Shown: positions 42,478-49,954, numbered from the stretch's first letter. The stretch is DNA of 57,775 bases from Angelakisella sp. (GCA_020025195.1 JAHHSN010000008.1:1-57775), one strand, 5' to 3'. The notes: a model not told the origin generated them from the letters alone. Numbers and translations: made by a program.

Positions 42478-43401
42478 TTATCGGACGTCCAGATTCTCCT
42501 CCAGCCACGCCGAAAGCGCCTCATCCACCCGGTAATAAGAAAGCGTCCCGCCGCCATAGAGCCAGCGGTAGCGGGGAAAAACGGTGACAAAAAACCGCTG
42601 TCCCTCCTTCGTCTCAATGCGAAGCTGCCGGCAGTCATCCGCAAAGTCGGTGTGCTTTTGGGGCTGCTGCTCCTCCGGCGTGCCGCCGAACATCTCCTCC
42701 TGAAATTCATCGTTGGACCAGCTGAGAAGCTCGGGGTCGGCGGTCATGCGGTAAAATGCCGCCAGGGCCCCGGGGTCGGTCGTCTCCTCCCGGACGGTGA
42801 CCGTTTTATCCCACCCCTTCACTTCCGCAACCGAGACGATGTCCTCTGCCTGTTCCACGCCGTATGCCCGGTAGAGCTCAAAGAACGGCATGGAGGCGTC
42901 GTGCGGAACAATGAAATTACAAAAGAGCACCGCCGCGGTTCGGTTGCCGTCCCGCAGAATATAGGCGCCCCCCTGCGGCGCTGGGGCATACCGATGGAGG
43001 GTGATACCGGTCTCATGGGGAACCCCCTTGTAGCAGCCTCCGTCCTGAAGCTCCAGATAGCCGATTCGCTCTCCCGCGAGCTCCGGGGAAAGCCTTTCGG
43101 GAAGTCCGTATTTTTGCAGCACCCAGTCAATATCACAGATCTCATAACAGGCGCCGTTCCATTCCAGCACCGCCATCTCCATAGGCAGCGTGTCTCCAAC
43201 GTCCTGCTCCGGGTTTTTCCCCGGCCCGCCCCGATGCGGGAGCAAAAGCGTCCCCGCCAGCACAAGGGCGACCGAGGCCGCGGCAGCGCCCCACCTGACC
43301 CAGCCGGGGGAGCGTCTCTTCCGGCCGGTCTCCTGCGCTTCTTCGATCAGTGTATCCTCCACATCGGTGAGGCTCTTAAATAGTTTTTCGGTTTCCTTCA
43401 T
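42478..43401 (-). CDS. Putative anti-sigma factor, single-pass membrane protein
   Basis: A 307-residue protein. The cytoplasmic start (MKETEKLFKSLTDVEDTLIE, residues 1-45) is followed by one membrane helix (WGAAAASVALVLAGTLLL, about 42-60) and an extracellular domain of about 240 residues. The ATG at 43401 overlaps the sigma factor stop (ATGA), and AAGGAGGG lies upstream. Overlap with an ECF sigma gene and this topology indicate an anti-sigma factor whose outer domain senses a surface signal. The ligand is unknown and no zinc-binding HxxxCxxC is present. Confidence 0.8.
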   Translation of the reverse strand: MKETEKLFKSLTDVEDTLIEEAQETGRKRRSPGWVRWGAAAASVALVLAGTLLLPHRGGPGKNPEQDVGDTLPMEMAVLEWNGACYEICDIDWVLQKYGLPERLSPELAGERIGYLELQDGGCYKGVPHETGITLHRYAPAPQGGAYILRDGNRTAAVLFCNFIVPHDASMPFFELYRAYGVEQAEDIVSVAEVKGWDKTVTVREETTDPGALAAFYRMTADPELLSWSNDEFQEEMFGGTPEEQQPQKHTDFADDCRQLRIETKEGQRFFVTVFPRYRWLYGGGTLSYYRVDEALSAWLEENLDVR

Positions 43402-43955
43402 AACGAATAGCCCTCCTTTTCCAGCGCGGCTTTGAGGCATTTCCGGAGGCGGTACATCCGCTTCGCCAGCGCATTGGGACTGGTGCCCGCCCGCTTTGAA
43501 AGCTCGTGCAGCGGCTCGCCGTTCCAGTAGCGGCGGAGAAAAAGCACCCGGTCCTCCCGTGGGAGCGCACGGAGCCAGCCGTTCAGGAATTCCGTCAGCT
43601 CCCGCTCCTCCAGCTGCCGCGCGGGGTCGGCGGAGGAAGGGATGCAATCGGCAAGCTCGCCCAAAAGCTCGGTCATGCCGGTATCCCGCTTTTTTCTGTG
43701 GGCGTGGTTCCAGAGGTTATACGCCAGATTCCGCACCACCCGCCCCAGCCAGACGCCCAGCTTTTCCGGGTGCTGCGGCGGGATGGCGTTCCACGCGTTC
43801 AGATAGGCGTCGCTCACACATTCCTCCGCGTCCTCCTGAAACGTCAGAATCCCCCGGGCAATGCTGCGGCAGAGGGCGCCGTATTTTCGGTCGGTCTCGG
43901 CGATCGCCTGCTCATTCCGCGAAAAATACAGGGCGAGGATCTCCCTGTCCTCCAT
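43398..43955 (-). CDS. ECF-type RNA polymerase sigma factor
   Basis: A 185-residue sigma-70 family protein. Region 2 (about 15-90; AYLNAWNAIP, WLGRVVRNLAYNLW) and region 4 (about 120-175; LPREDRVLFLRRYWNGEPLHEL, KRAGTSPNALAKRMYRLRKCL) are clear, and region 3 is missing as in ECF factors. It is translationally coupled to the putative anti-sigma gene. Its own promoter looks SigA-type rather than self-recognised, so autoregulation is not evident. Confidence 0.9.
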   Translation of the reverse strand: MEDREILALYFSRNEQAIAETDRKYGALCRSIARGILTFQEDAEECVSDAYLNAWNAIPPQHPEKLGVWLGRVVRNLAYNLWNHAHRKKRDTGMTELLGELADCIPSSADPARQLEERELTEFLNGWLRALPREDRVLFLRRYWNGEPLHELSKRAGTSPNALAKRMYRLRKCLKAALEKEGYSL

Positions 43956-43978
43956 ATTCCTTCCCCCTTTCCGGTTTT

Positions 43979-44007
43979 ATCATAAAGGCCTTCATCTCAT
44001 AAGACAA
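43979..44007 (-). promoter_or_regulatory. Promoter of sigma/anti-sigma operon
   Basis: Minus strand TTGTCT, 17-bp spacer, TATGAT. Confidence 0.7.
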
Positions 44008-44070
44008 GATTTCCGGTAAAAATATTCCCTCTTTCCTGAAATTTTCTGCCTCCGGGAAAGGGAAAGCCTC

Positions 44071-44189
44071 CGGTCAGAGGAGGGCGGCTGCCCCCCGAAA
44101 AGCCCGACGGCGGGCTTTTCGGGGAAGCCGGCGCTCCCCGCGGGGAGCGCCGGCTGAGGGGGCGAAGCCCCCGGCAGCCGCCCCGACCG
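44071..44189. repeat. Multi-branched hairpin cluster
   Basis: An 11-bp closing stem (GGGCGGCTGCC at 44082-44092 with GGCAGCCGCCC at 44173-44183, extended by CGGTC/GACCG at 44071 and 44185) encloses three hairpins. These are a 14-bp stem with a 4-nt loop (44093-44124), a perfect 30-nt palindrome (44126-44155) and GGGGGC-gaa-GCCCCC (44158-44172). It is non-coding and lies between converging transcripts. A REP/MITE-like element or structured RNA is possible. Confidence 0.75.
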
Positions 44190-44205
44190 TGGGGGCGCTT
44201 TTTCT

Positions 44206-44487
44206 TTACTCCTCTGCTCTGCTGCCGCGGGCAAGCGGCGGCTCACCCGGCTCCCGGAGGAGCTCCAGCCAGTCCCGGGAAAGGACAGCACGGGGCGGCA
44301 GGGTGGGAAAGCTCCCATCCCTCCCCGCGAGGATTGCCCCCATCCGGGCATAAACCGCGCGGGAGGGCAGCCTCCTCCCCTGTTCGATCATTCCGACGGC
44401 GCTGGCTGAAATCCCACAGAGAACGCCAAGCTCTCTCTGGGTCAGTCCCTCCCGTTTTCTCAAGGCTCTCACCCGATTCCCAAACAT
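44206..44487 (-). CDS. Small XRE-family regulator
   Basis: A 93-residue DNA-binding protein. The Cro/C1 helix-turn-helix covers residues about 4-58 (RVRALRKREGLTQREL, then GISASAVGMIEQGRRLP). The tail of about 35 residues is Pro/Arg-rich with no recognised fold. I chose the ATG at 44487, behind GAGGTGAGAGGA. It is divergent from the two-gene sigma-4-like operon. A direct repeat TTCGACA-tca-TTCGACA between them is a likely operator. Confidence 0.85.
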   Translation of the reverse strand: MFGNRVRALRKREGLTQRELGVLCGISASAVGMIEQGRRLPSRAVYARMGAILAGRDGSFPTLPPRAVLSRDWLELLREPGEPPLARGSRAEE

Positions 44488-44509
44488 TCCTCTCACCTCA
44501 CAGGGAGTT

Positions 44510-44537
44510 ATCGTACCCGGAAATCTCGTTCTGTCAA
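44510..44537 (-). promoter_or_regulatory. Promoter of small XRE gene
   Basis: Minus strand TTGACA, 16-bp spacer, TACGAT. Confidence 0.7.
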
Positions 44538-44540
44538 GCC

Positions 44541-44557
44541 TTCGACATCATTCGACA
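44541..44557. promoter_or_regulatory. Operator-like direct repeat
   Basis: TTCGACA (44541-44547), TCA, TTCGACA (44551-44557). The 10-bp period places both copies on one DNA face, directly next to the XRE -35 and between two divergent promoters. Confidence 0.6.
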
Positions 44558-44618
44558 GGCTAAATCCTCCCTTCCTCGCCTAAGTGGGTATTTTATCGGA
44601 CAATTCTTCTGTCAGCCA

Positions 44619-44647
44619 TTGACAAATCGGTTTTCTTCGGGTACGCT
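44619..44647 (+). promoter_or_regulatory. Promoter of sigma-4-like operon
   Basis: Perfect TTGACA, 17-bp spacer, poor -10 TACGCT. The weak -10 suggests it may need activation. Confidence 0.55.
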
Positions 44648-44735
44648 GAAATCTGTAAAGAACATTTGTTCTTTTCTTCGGGGTTCCCGTTCCCCGAAAT
44701 GTCCAAACAACCAGAAGAACAGGGAGGAAGATACG

Positions 44736-44933
44736 ATGGGTCTTAGAGATCTTGCGGCGGAATACGCCCACAGCGCCGATCTTCTGGAGCAGCGGCTCCG
44801 GATCCTCGGTGAAGAGATGAAAACCGCACGGGGAGAGCACTATTTTGAGCTGCAGCGCCGCACCGAGCTTCTGCGCTATGAGCTGTGCGACACCCGCCAG
44901 ATGGAAAGGATGCTGTATGATTACTACTGTTAA
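44736..44933 (+). CDS. Small helical protein
   Basis: A 65-residue protein (MGLRDLAAEYAHSADLLEQR..., ending YDYYC) with strong helical and coiled-coil character (LLEQRLRILGEEM, ELQRRTELLRYEL). GGGAGGAAG precedes the ATG. Its end overlaps the start of the sigma-4-like gene, so the two are coupled. Such small helical proteins beside sigma-like genes occur on clostridial mobile elements. Function is not known. Confidence 0.7.
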   Translation: MGLRDLAAEYAHSADLLEQRLRILGEEMKTARGEHYFELQRRTELLRYELCDTRQMERMLYDYYC

Positions 44934-45276
44934 GGCAAATTTTCGGGAGAAGGATACGTCCCGCCGTGGCAACATCACCACGCCGAACTTTGACTACTTT
45001 ATGGTACAGGAGCTGCCCGACAACAGCGAAGCCCGCCGCCGCTACCGCGAACTTCTGCGGTATGGCTGCCTGCAGGTGCTGACCCCCGCCGAGCAGGAAG
45101 CCGTCCGCTGGCACTACCAGAAGGGCTGTACCCTCACCGAAATTTCCCGACAGACCGGCGTCCCCGTTTCCACGCTCAGCCACAGGCTCTCCGCCGCCCG
45201 GGGCAAGCTCTTTTCCTTCGCGCAGCAGGCACAAAAGGTACATGAAATTCTGGCGGGACACCGCCGGGAAAGCTAA
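44917..45276 (+). CDS. Sigma region 4-like helix-turn-helix protein
   Basis: A 119-residue protein. Residues about 55-105 form a sigma-70 region 4 helix-turn-helix (LTPAEQEAVRWHYQKGCTL, then TEISRQTGVPVSTLSHRLSAA). It lacks region 2, so it cannot work alone as a normal sigma factor. It may be an accessory regulator, as seen in prophages and conjugative elements. Its ATG overlaps the end of the upstream gene by 17 bases. A good terminator follows. Confidence 0.8.
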   Translation: MITTVKANFREKDTSRRGNITTPNFDYFMVQELPDNSEARRRYRELLRYGCLQVLTPAEQEAVRWHYQKGCTLTEISRQTGVPVSTLSHRLSAARGKLFSFAQQAQKVHEILAGHRRES

Positions 45277-45316
45277 AGCGGCTCCCCCAAGCCGCGCACT
45301 CCACTCATAAATCCCT

Positions 45317-45351
45317 AGCGGGAGACTGCGGACTCGGTCTCCCGCTTTTTC
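45317..45351 (+). terminator. Terminator of sigma-4-like operon
   Basis: AGCGGGAGAC pairs with GTCTCCCGCT, followed by TTTTT. Confidence 0.92.
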
Positions 45352-45377
45352 TGCCCGGGCGGGCATTTTACGGCATG

Positions 45378-45411
45378 AAAAAACGGGAGGCAGCCTTTTC
45401 AGCTGTCTCCC
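45378..45411 (-). terminator. Terminator of alpha/beta hydrolase gene
   Basis: On the minus strand GGGAGaCAGC pairs with GCTGcCTCCC, followed by GTTTTTT. Confidence 0.88.
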
Positions 45412-45428
45412 TTGCCGGTTCCGTAAAG

Positions 45429-46355
45429 TTATGTGAGGTTCTTTTCCAGGAAGCGGAGCAGGTTCTGGAAGACCTCCTCCTTGTTGAGTTCGTTATGCAT
45501 CTCATGCCGCCCCTCGGGGTAAAGGGTCAGCTCCACCTTCTCGCAGCCCGCCTCTCGGAGGCCCTCATAGACCTGCCGCACACCCTTTCCGAAGGCGCCC
45601 ACCGGGTCGTGGTCGCCGGCATAGAGGAAAATGGGCAGGTTCTTCGGCATCGCCGCGTACCATTCGGGGCTGTTGCAGCGGGTCAGAAGCTGCAGAAGCT
45701 CCCGATAACCCGCCGCGGTAAAGGTGAAGTTGCACCACGGGTCCTGCAGATAGGCGCGGCAGATGCCCCGGTCCCGGGTCAGCCAATCCACATCGGTGCC
45801 GTCGGAAAAGCTGTTATTATAGCCGCCGGTGGTCAGCTGAAAGAGCAGGTTGGAATGATGGAGCTCGCCGCGGAACAGCTGTACTGCTCCCACCACCGCC
45901 TTGCCGAGACCCGCCATGGGGTTTTTGCCCGCCGTTCCGCTTAAAATGAGAGCGGTGAGGTGCTGCCCGTAGCGTGCGGCATAGAGCCGGGAAATAAAGG
46001 AGCCCATGCTGTGCCCCAGGAGAAAGTAAGGCTTGCCGGGGAAACGCTCCGCCGCCGAGCGGCGCAGGATCTCCTGATCCTCCACAAGGAATTCCCAGCT
46101 TCCCTTTTTGCCGAAGTAGCCAAGCGGCGCCTCGTTCAGCTCCGCGGTGGAGCCGTGGCCCAGATGGTCCAGCCCCACCACCGCAAAGCCCTGTTCAGTG
46201 AGGAATCGGTGCAGGGGCTCGTAGCGGGTGATGTATTCGCACATACCATGACAGAGCTGCACTACCGCGCGGGGCTCGGTCTCCGGTTCATAGAGGAATG
46301 CAGAAAGCTTATTTATGTTGTCGCTGGAACAAAGCGTAAATTTTGTTACTGTCAT
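45429..46355 (-). CDS. Alpha/beta hydrolase, monoacylglycerol lipase-like
   Basis: A 308-residue cytoplasmic hydrolase of the serine aminopeptidase/lysophospholipase group. The oxyanion region is QLCHGMCEY (about 34-42), the nucleophile elbow GHSMGS (Ser near 114), the acid is probably the Asp in YAGDHDPVG and the His is in PEGRHEMHNE. Likely substrates are monoacylglycerols or lysophospholipids, though this group is broad. It stands alone, downstream of the USP-like gene. Confidence 0.88.
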   Translation of the reverse strand: MTVTKFTLCSSDNINKLSAFLYEPETEPRAVVQLCHGMCEYITRYEPLHRFLTEQGFAVVGLDHLGHGSTAELNEAPLGYFGKKGSWEFLVEDQEILRRSAAERFPGKPYFLLGHSMGSFISRLYAARYGQHLTALILSGTAGKNPMAGLGKAVVGAVQLFRGELHHSNLLFQLTTGGYNNSFSDGTDVDWLTRDRGICRAYLQDPWCNFTFTAAGYRELLQLLTRCNSPEWYAAMPKNLPIFLYAGDHDPVGAFGKGVRQVYEGLREAGCEKVELTLYPEGRHEMHNELNKEEVFQNLLRFLEKNLT

Positions 46356-46394
46356 ACCGTTTTTCCTCCTTCTGTTTCCTTTATGCTGCGTTCA

Positions 46395-46820
46395 TCAGGC
46401 CAGCGCCCGGTTGACCGCCGTGACCGGCTGAGGCTCGCCATTTTCTTCCACCGTATAGAAAGAAAGAGATTCAAAGCGGGTCCACAGTCTCTGCAGCAGA
46501 GTACTCCCCTTGCCGGGAAGACCGGTAACCACGATCGAAGGCCTGAGATCCTTCAGCTTTTTAATCAGGGTCTTTTCCGAGTCCTCGCAGTATTCCACCG
46601 TCATCACGGCGTCATTCTCGCGGGAAACCTGGTACAGAAATTCCATCGCCTCGGGATTGGGAACGGTGCCGAGCCGCGCCACATTCACAACCTCCAGCGA
46701 CATCTTATGCTGATCCGCCAGCCGGCGGCCGGCAAGAATCAGACGTTCACAGCTCATCTGATCGGTCACAAGGACGAGGACAGCAGGGCTGGTCTGGATG
46801 GGCTTTGTTGATAATGTCAA
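46395..46820 (-). CDS. Universal-stress-protein-like domain protein
   Basis: A 141-residue alpha/beta protein (PAVLVLVTDQMSCERLILAG, RRLADQHKMSLEVVNV, PSIVVTGLPGKGSTLLQRLW) that resembles the USP-like domain of KdpD potassium sensor kinases, on its own here. The TTG at 46820 is favoured because GAGAGGAG lies nine bases upstream. The open frame extends further but starts at GTG without a site. A role in nucleotide or K+ sensing is suggested by the resemblance only. A TATAAT -10 lies at 46858-46863. Confidence 0.6.
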   Translation of the reverse strand: MTLSTKPIQTSPAVLVLVTDQMSCERLILAGRRLADQHKMSLEVVNVARLGTVPNPEAMEFLYQVSRENDAVMTVEYCEDSEKTLIKKLKDLRPSIVVTGLPGKGSTLLQRLWTRFESLSFYTVEENGEPQPVTAVNRALA

Positions 46821-46945
46821 AGGATAATCTCTCCTCTCGGATTTAGATTCCACTAATATTATATCAAGTCTTACTGAAAAAAGAAATCTTCCGCCCTGTT
46901 ATTTCATGAATTATTTTCATTTGCTCCAAAATTGTTGTTAAAAAG

Positions 46946-46974
46946 TTGACGGATTCCTATAAATAGAGTATCAT
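46946..46974 (+). promoter_or_regulatory. rex promoter
   Basis: TTGACG, 17-bp spacer, TATCAT. The upstream TTGTTGTTAAAAAG (46933-46945) partly resembles a Rex operator half, so autorepression is possible. Confidence 0.65.
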
Positions 46975-46992
46975 AGAAAAAGGTGATGAATT

Positions 46993-47643
46993 ATGAGTAC
47001 CAAATCTGTATCCACATCCGTAATCAATCGACTGCCCCGATATTACCGCTATCTCGGGATCCTTCTTAATTCCGGTGTGACCCGCATCTCCTCCAAGGAG
47101 CTTGCCCACCAGATGAAGGTCACTGCATCGCAGATCCGACAGGATCTCAACTGCTTCGGCGGATTCGGTCAGCAGGGTTACGGCTACAATGTGGAAATGC
47201 TCCACAAGGAAATCGGTCAGATCCTCGGCGTTGATAAAGCCATTCCGGCGATCCTCATCGGTGCAGGCAGCCTCGGCCGCAGCATCATGGGGCAGGATGA
47301 CCTTTTCCAGAAGCGCGGCTTCAAACTGATCGGCGCCTTTGACAAATCGCCCAAAATCATCGGAACGACGCTCAAGGATTGGCTGGTCGTTCAGCCCGCC
47401 GATGACATCGTCGAGTTTTGCCGGCAGCATCACCCCCGTATGGCGGTGATCTGCATCCCCCGCACCGAAGCGGAAAAGCTCGCCGAAACGCTCGTCTCCC
47501 TCGGCATCGACGCTTTCTGGAATTTCTCCGGCTACGACTTTACTTACCGCTTTGAAAACGTGTCGGCGGTCAATGTCCATCTGGGCGACAGCCTGCTGAC
47601 CCTCTCCTACCTCGTGAACCATCGTGACGAGGACGAAGCTTAA
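46993..47643 (+). CDS. rex: Redox-sensing transcriptional repressor Rex
   Basis: A 216-residue NADH/NAD+ sensor. The N-terminal winged helix (about 8-80; INRLPRYYRYL, then VTASQIRQDLNCFGGFGQQGYGY) and the Rossmann fold with IGAGSLGRS (about 90-98) are clear. Rex represses fermentation and NADH-oxidation genes until NADH rises. The length is standard. It is transcribed alone behind AAGGTGATGA, with a terminator following. Confidence 0.96.
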   Translation: MSTKSVSTSVINRLPRYYRYLGILLNSGVTRISSKELAHQMKVTASQIRQDLNCFGGFGQQGYGYNVEMLHKEIGQILGVDKAIPAILIGAGSLGRSIMGQDDLFQKRGFKLIGAFDKSPKIIGTTLKDWLVVQPADDIVEFCRQHHPRMAVICIPRTEAEKLAETLVSLGIDAFWNFSGYDFTYRFENVSAVNVHLGDSLLTLSYLVNHRDEDEA

Positions 47644-47664
47644 AAAGTTTCGGGAGCCCGAAAA

Positions 47665-47699
47665 CCCGCGGAAGATTTTCTTCCTCCGTGGGCTTTTTT
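47665..47699 (+). terminator. rex terminator
   Basis: CCCgCGGAaGA pairs with TCcTCCGtGGG, followed by CTTTTTT. Confidence 0.82.
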
Positions 47700-47719
47700 C
47701 TGCCCTGTTCTCCCCAAAT

Positions 47720-47770
47720 AAAAACCATGCCGCTCCCCCGCGCTTTTGGGGGAAGGGCATGGCTTTTTTA
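47720..47770. terminator. Terminator between rex and rsmA
   Basis: CCATGCC..TCCCCC pairs with GGGGGA..GGCATGG. On the minus strand it is followed by TTTTATTT and serves rsmA. Confidence 0.85.
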
Positions 47771-48643
47771 TTAGGCGGGAAGCTTCTTCGAGGCGGTATA
47801 GGCGGCGGCGAGCCGCCCCAGCTCCTCCAGCTGCAGCTGCTCGGCACGGGCGTTTTCCGGGATGCCCGCCTCCCCCAGCATCTCCCGCACCCACTCCTTG
47901 GAAAGCCCCAGAGAGGCGGAAAGCGAATTGAGAACGGTCTTGCGCCGCTGGGCAAAGGCCGCTTTCACCACCGCAAAATAGTCCTCCTCCGAGGGCAGCG
48001 GGATGGGCGGCTCTTTCCGGAGGTTGAGCCGGATGACGGCGGAATCCACCTCCGGGGCGGGCAGGAAGGAACCGCGGGACACCCCGAAGAGCAGCTCCGG
48101 GCGGCTGTAATACCAGACCGCCGCGCTGATGGCGCCGCACTCCCGCTCTCCGGGCGGGGCAATGATGCGCCGCGCCGCCTCCTTCTGCACCATGACGGTG
48201 AGGGACTGAAGGGGAAGCCGCTCCTCCAGAAGGCGCATCACAAGGGGCGAGGTGATATAGTAGGGGAGGTTGGCCGCGAGAATGACCTCCATCCCGGGAA
48301 ATTCCTCCGCGATGATCTTTTTGAGGTCCAGCTTCAGGGCGTCGCCCTCAATGATCTTCACATTCTTAAATTCGGCAAGGGTCTCCGCGAGGATGGGTGG
48401 GAGACGATCGTCCAGCTCAATGGCGACCACCTTTTCGGCGCGCCGGGCCAGCTCCGCGGTCAGAACACCGATGCCGGGGCCGATCTCCAAGGCTCCCACG
48501 CCGGGCGCCGCACCGCCCTCCTCCGCCATCCGCGGGCAGATGCCGGGGTTGATGATGAAATTCTGCCCCAGCGCTTTGGAAAAATGAAAACCGTGGCGGT
48601 GCAGAAGCTCCTTGATCACGGCGGGACTGGTGAGATTCGGCAA
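47771..48643 (-). CDS. rsmA: 16S rRNA dimethyladenosine transferase RsmA/KsgA
   Basis: A 290-residue SAM-dependent enzyme that dimethylates the two adenines in the 3' hairpin of 16S rRNA. The sequence shows LGQNFIINPG (SAM/substrate start), motif I EIGPGIGVLT (about 53-62), the acidic AIELDD end of strand 2 and the catalytic NLPYYITSPL (about 125-134). A C-terminal helical domain completes it. The start is TTG at 48643, behind AAAGGAGGG with seven-base spacing. It is a single gene with its own promoter. Confidence 0.96.
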   Translation of the reverse strand: MPNLTSPAVIKELLHRHGFHFSKALGQNFIINPGICPRMAEEGGAAPGVGALEIGPGIGVLTAELARRAEKVVAIELDDRLPPILAETLAEFKNVKIIEGDALKLDLKKIIAEEFPGMEVILAANLPYYITSPLVMRLLEERLPLQSLTVMVQKEAARRIIAPPGERECGAISAAVWYYSRPELLFGVSRGSFLPAPEVDSAVIRLNLRKEPPIPLPSEEDYFAVVKAAFAQRRKTVLNSLSASLGLSKEWVREMLGEAGIPENARAEQLQLEELGRLAAAYTASKKLPA

Positions 48644-48676
48644 GAAAACGCCCTCCTTTAGGGAAAATTCGTTATC

Positions 48677-48705
48677 AGTATAATGGTTTTTTCCCCGGAT
48701 TGCAA
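48677..48705 (-). promoter_or_regulatory. rsmA promoter
   Basis: Minus strand TTGCAA, 17-bp spacer, TATACT. Confidence 0.75.
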
Positions 48706-48960
48706 CCGTCTGTCACGTTCTGGAAATGGCATTATACGAAAAGTAATCAACACTTTCCACCGAGTTTTCCACACCAAAGCGGGGAAAAAGCGGGGGAAAG
48801 TGTGAAAAAGGGGCTGTTTTCGGGAGAATTCCTCCTCCTATGCCTGTGGAAAACTTTTTCTCCCCGCTCCCCGGAAAAACACATTGTAATCATTTTGCTT
48901 TGTCAAGAGATTCACGATATTTATTCTCGAAATTTTATGGTTTTTTCTCAAAAAAATCGC

Positions 48961-48988
48961 TTGACTTTTCCGAAAAAAATGGTATACT
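48961..48988 (+). promoter_or_regulatory. tRNA-Leu promoter
   Basis: TTGACT, 16-bp spacer, TATACT, ending 12 bases before the mature tRNA. Confidence 0.75.
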
Positions 48989-49000
48989 AACTACTAGTGC

Positions 49001-49084
49001 GCGGAAGTGCTGGAATAGGCAGACAGGCACGTTTGAGGTGCGTGTGAGTTTCTCGTGTGGGTTCAAGTCCCATCTTCCGCACCA
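49001..49084 (+). tRNA. tRNA-Leu(GAG)
   Basis: Acceptor arms GCGGAAG and CTTCCGC pair, with discriminator A and encoded CCA. The anticodon stem CACGT/GCGTG encloses TTGAGGT, giving GAG. The long variable arm and the GGTTCAAGTCC T arm fit a class II leucine tRNA. Confidence 0.93.
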
Positions 49085-49086
49085 AG

Positions 49087-49123
49087 AAAGCCCCGAGGAC
49101 CAATCGGTTCTCGGGGCTTTTCA
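49087..49123 (+). terminator. tRNA-Leu terminator
   Basis: AAAGCCCCGAGgACC pairs with GGTtCTCGGGGCTTTT. Confidence 0.9.
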
Positions 49124-49190
49124 TTTTCCCCCGCAGATTCCGGTTTCCTTGTTTTGTTCTCCGTTTTTTAGGGCGGGACCGCTTTCCCAT

Positions 49191-49228
49191 AAAAAAAGTC
49201 CGCCGGCCTTACGGTCGGCGGATTTTTT
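49191..49228 (-). terminator. hsp20 terminator
   Basis: On the minus strand TCCGCCG pairs with CGGCGGA, followed by CTTTTTTT. Confidence 0.85.
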
Positions 49229-49239
49229 CTTTTCTCGGG

Positions 49240-49662
49240 TCAGTCGATGGCGATGCTGCGCACCAGAGGAAGTTCTTTCTTCTCCTTGGGGAGGATAAGA
49301 CTCAGCACACCGTTCTGATAGGAAGCGGTGATGGCTTCGGCATCCACCCCGGTGAGGTCAAAGCTGCGGCGGAAGGAGCCGAAGCTGCGCTCACTGCGGA
49401 GGACCGTGCCGTCCTCGCCGGTATCCTCGATCTGGGAATGGCGCTCCGCCCGGATGGTCAGGATACCGTTTTCCAGCTCGATGTGGATATCGGATTTCTC
49501 AAAGCCCGGAAGATCCGCCTCCAAGAGATAGTGATCCCCATCCTCCCGGATATCGGTCCGGAAGGGGACGTTGCCGTCGTTTCTGAGGAAGGCGTGCTCC
49601 ATCTCGTCCAGCATGTCAAAGGGGTTCATAACGTTCCTGTAATTTTTACGATCCATCAGCAT
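49240..49662 (-). CDS. Small heat shock protein Hsp20
   Basis: A 140-residue alpha-crystallin-family chaperone that holds unfolding proteins. The ACD domain spans about 38-130. It has FRTDIREDGDHYLLEADLPGF (start of the fold), ENGILTIRAERH and the conserved AEAITASYQNGVLSLILPK near the end. I chose the ATG at 49662 because GGAGGT lies seven bases upstream. A CIRCE element about 140 bases upstream points to HrcA control, which is less common for hsp20 than for groEL and dnaK. Confidence 0.93.
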   Translation of the reverse strand: MLMDRKNYRNVMNPFDMLDEMEHAFLRNDGNVPFRTDIREDGDHYLLEADLPGFEKSDIHIELENGILTIRAERHSQIEDTGEDGTVLRSERSFGSFRRSFDLTGVDAEAITASYQNGVLSLILPKEKKELPLVRSIAID

Positions 49663-49742
49663 AAACCATACCTCCATTTGTTTTCACTATTCTAAGCCGG
49701 AAGTCCCCCGGGGACTTGACCCCGTCTTTTGCTTCCATCTTT

Positions 49743-49770
49743 GTTATACCGCGGAATTGTGAAGCGACAA
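49743..49770 (-). promoter_or_regulatory. Possible hsp20 promoter
   Basis: Minus strand TTGTCG, 16-bp spacer, TATAAC. Confidence 0.55.
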
Positions 49771-49798
49771 GCTAAAATTCATGAACAAATCGTAAATT

Positions 49799-49825
49799 CT
49801 GGCACTCTATGTGTTTGAGTGCTAA
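49799..49825. promoter_or_regulatory. CIRCE element (HrcA operator)
   Basis: CTGGCACTC, nine bases, GAGTGCTAA. The right half is perfect and the left half matches seven of nine positions of TTAGCACTC. Confidence 0.88.
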
Positions 49826-49897
49826 CTATTTTTAGGGCTTCGCCAAAGGAACTTTGTCCCCGCTCCGCAGTCCCCTTTCCTCCGCCGCGCGCATAAA

Positions 49898-49935
49898 ACA
49901 AAAAAGAAGCCGCGGAGTCCTTCCTCCACGGCTTC
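49898..49935 (-). terminator. Terminator of peptide-binding protein gene
   Basis: On the minus strand GAAGCCGtGGAG pairs with CTCCgCGGCTTC, followed by TTTTTT. Confidence 0.9.
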
Positions 49936-49954
49936 GTCTGCCTTTCTTTTCGGG

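Larger units (their letters stand above)
48644..49000. other. Intergenic region between rsmA and tRNA-Leu
   Basis: About 357 bases without a gene. It holds the rsmA promoter (left) and the tRNA-Leu promoter (right), plus TTTTCCACA (48765-48773) and its complement TGTGGAAAA (48845-48853). Each of these is one base from a consensus DnaA box. The 48905-48960 part is AT-rich. Confidence 0.45.

Noticed and set aside
43398..44007. Self-recognised ECF promoter for the sigma/anti-sigma operon
   Set aside because: The best upstream promoter is a standard TTGTCT/TATGAT pair. No AAC-type ECF -35 was found.
48644..49000. Chromosomal replication origin
   Set aside because: Only two near-DnaA boxes are present, and no dnaA, dnaN or gyr genes are nearby. 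The evidence is insufficient.
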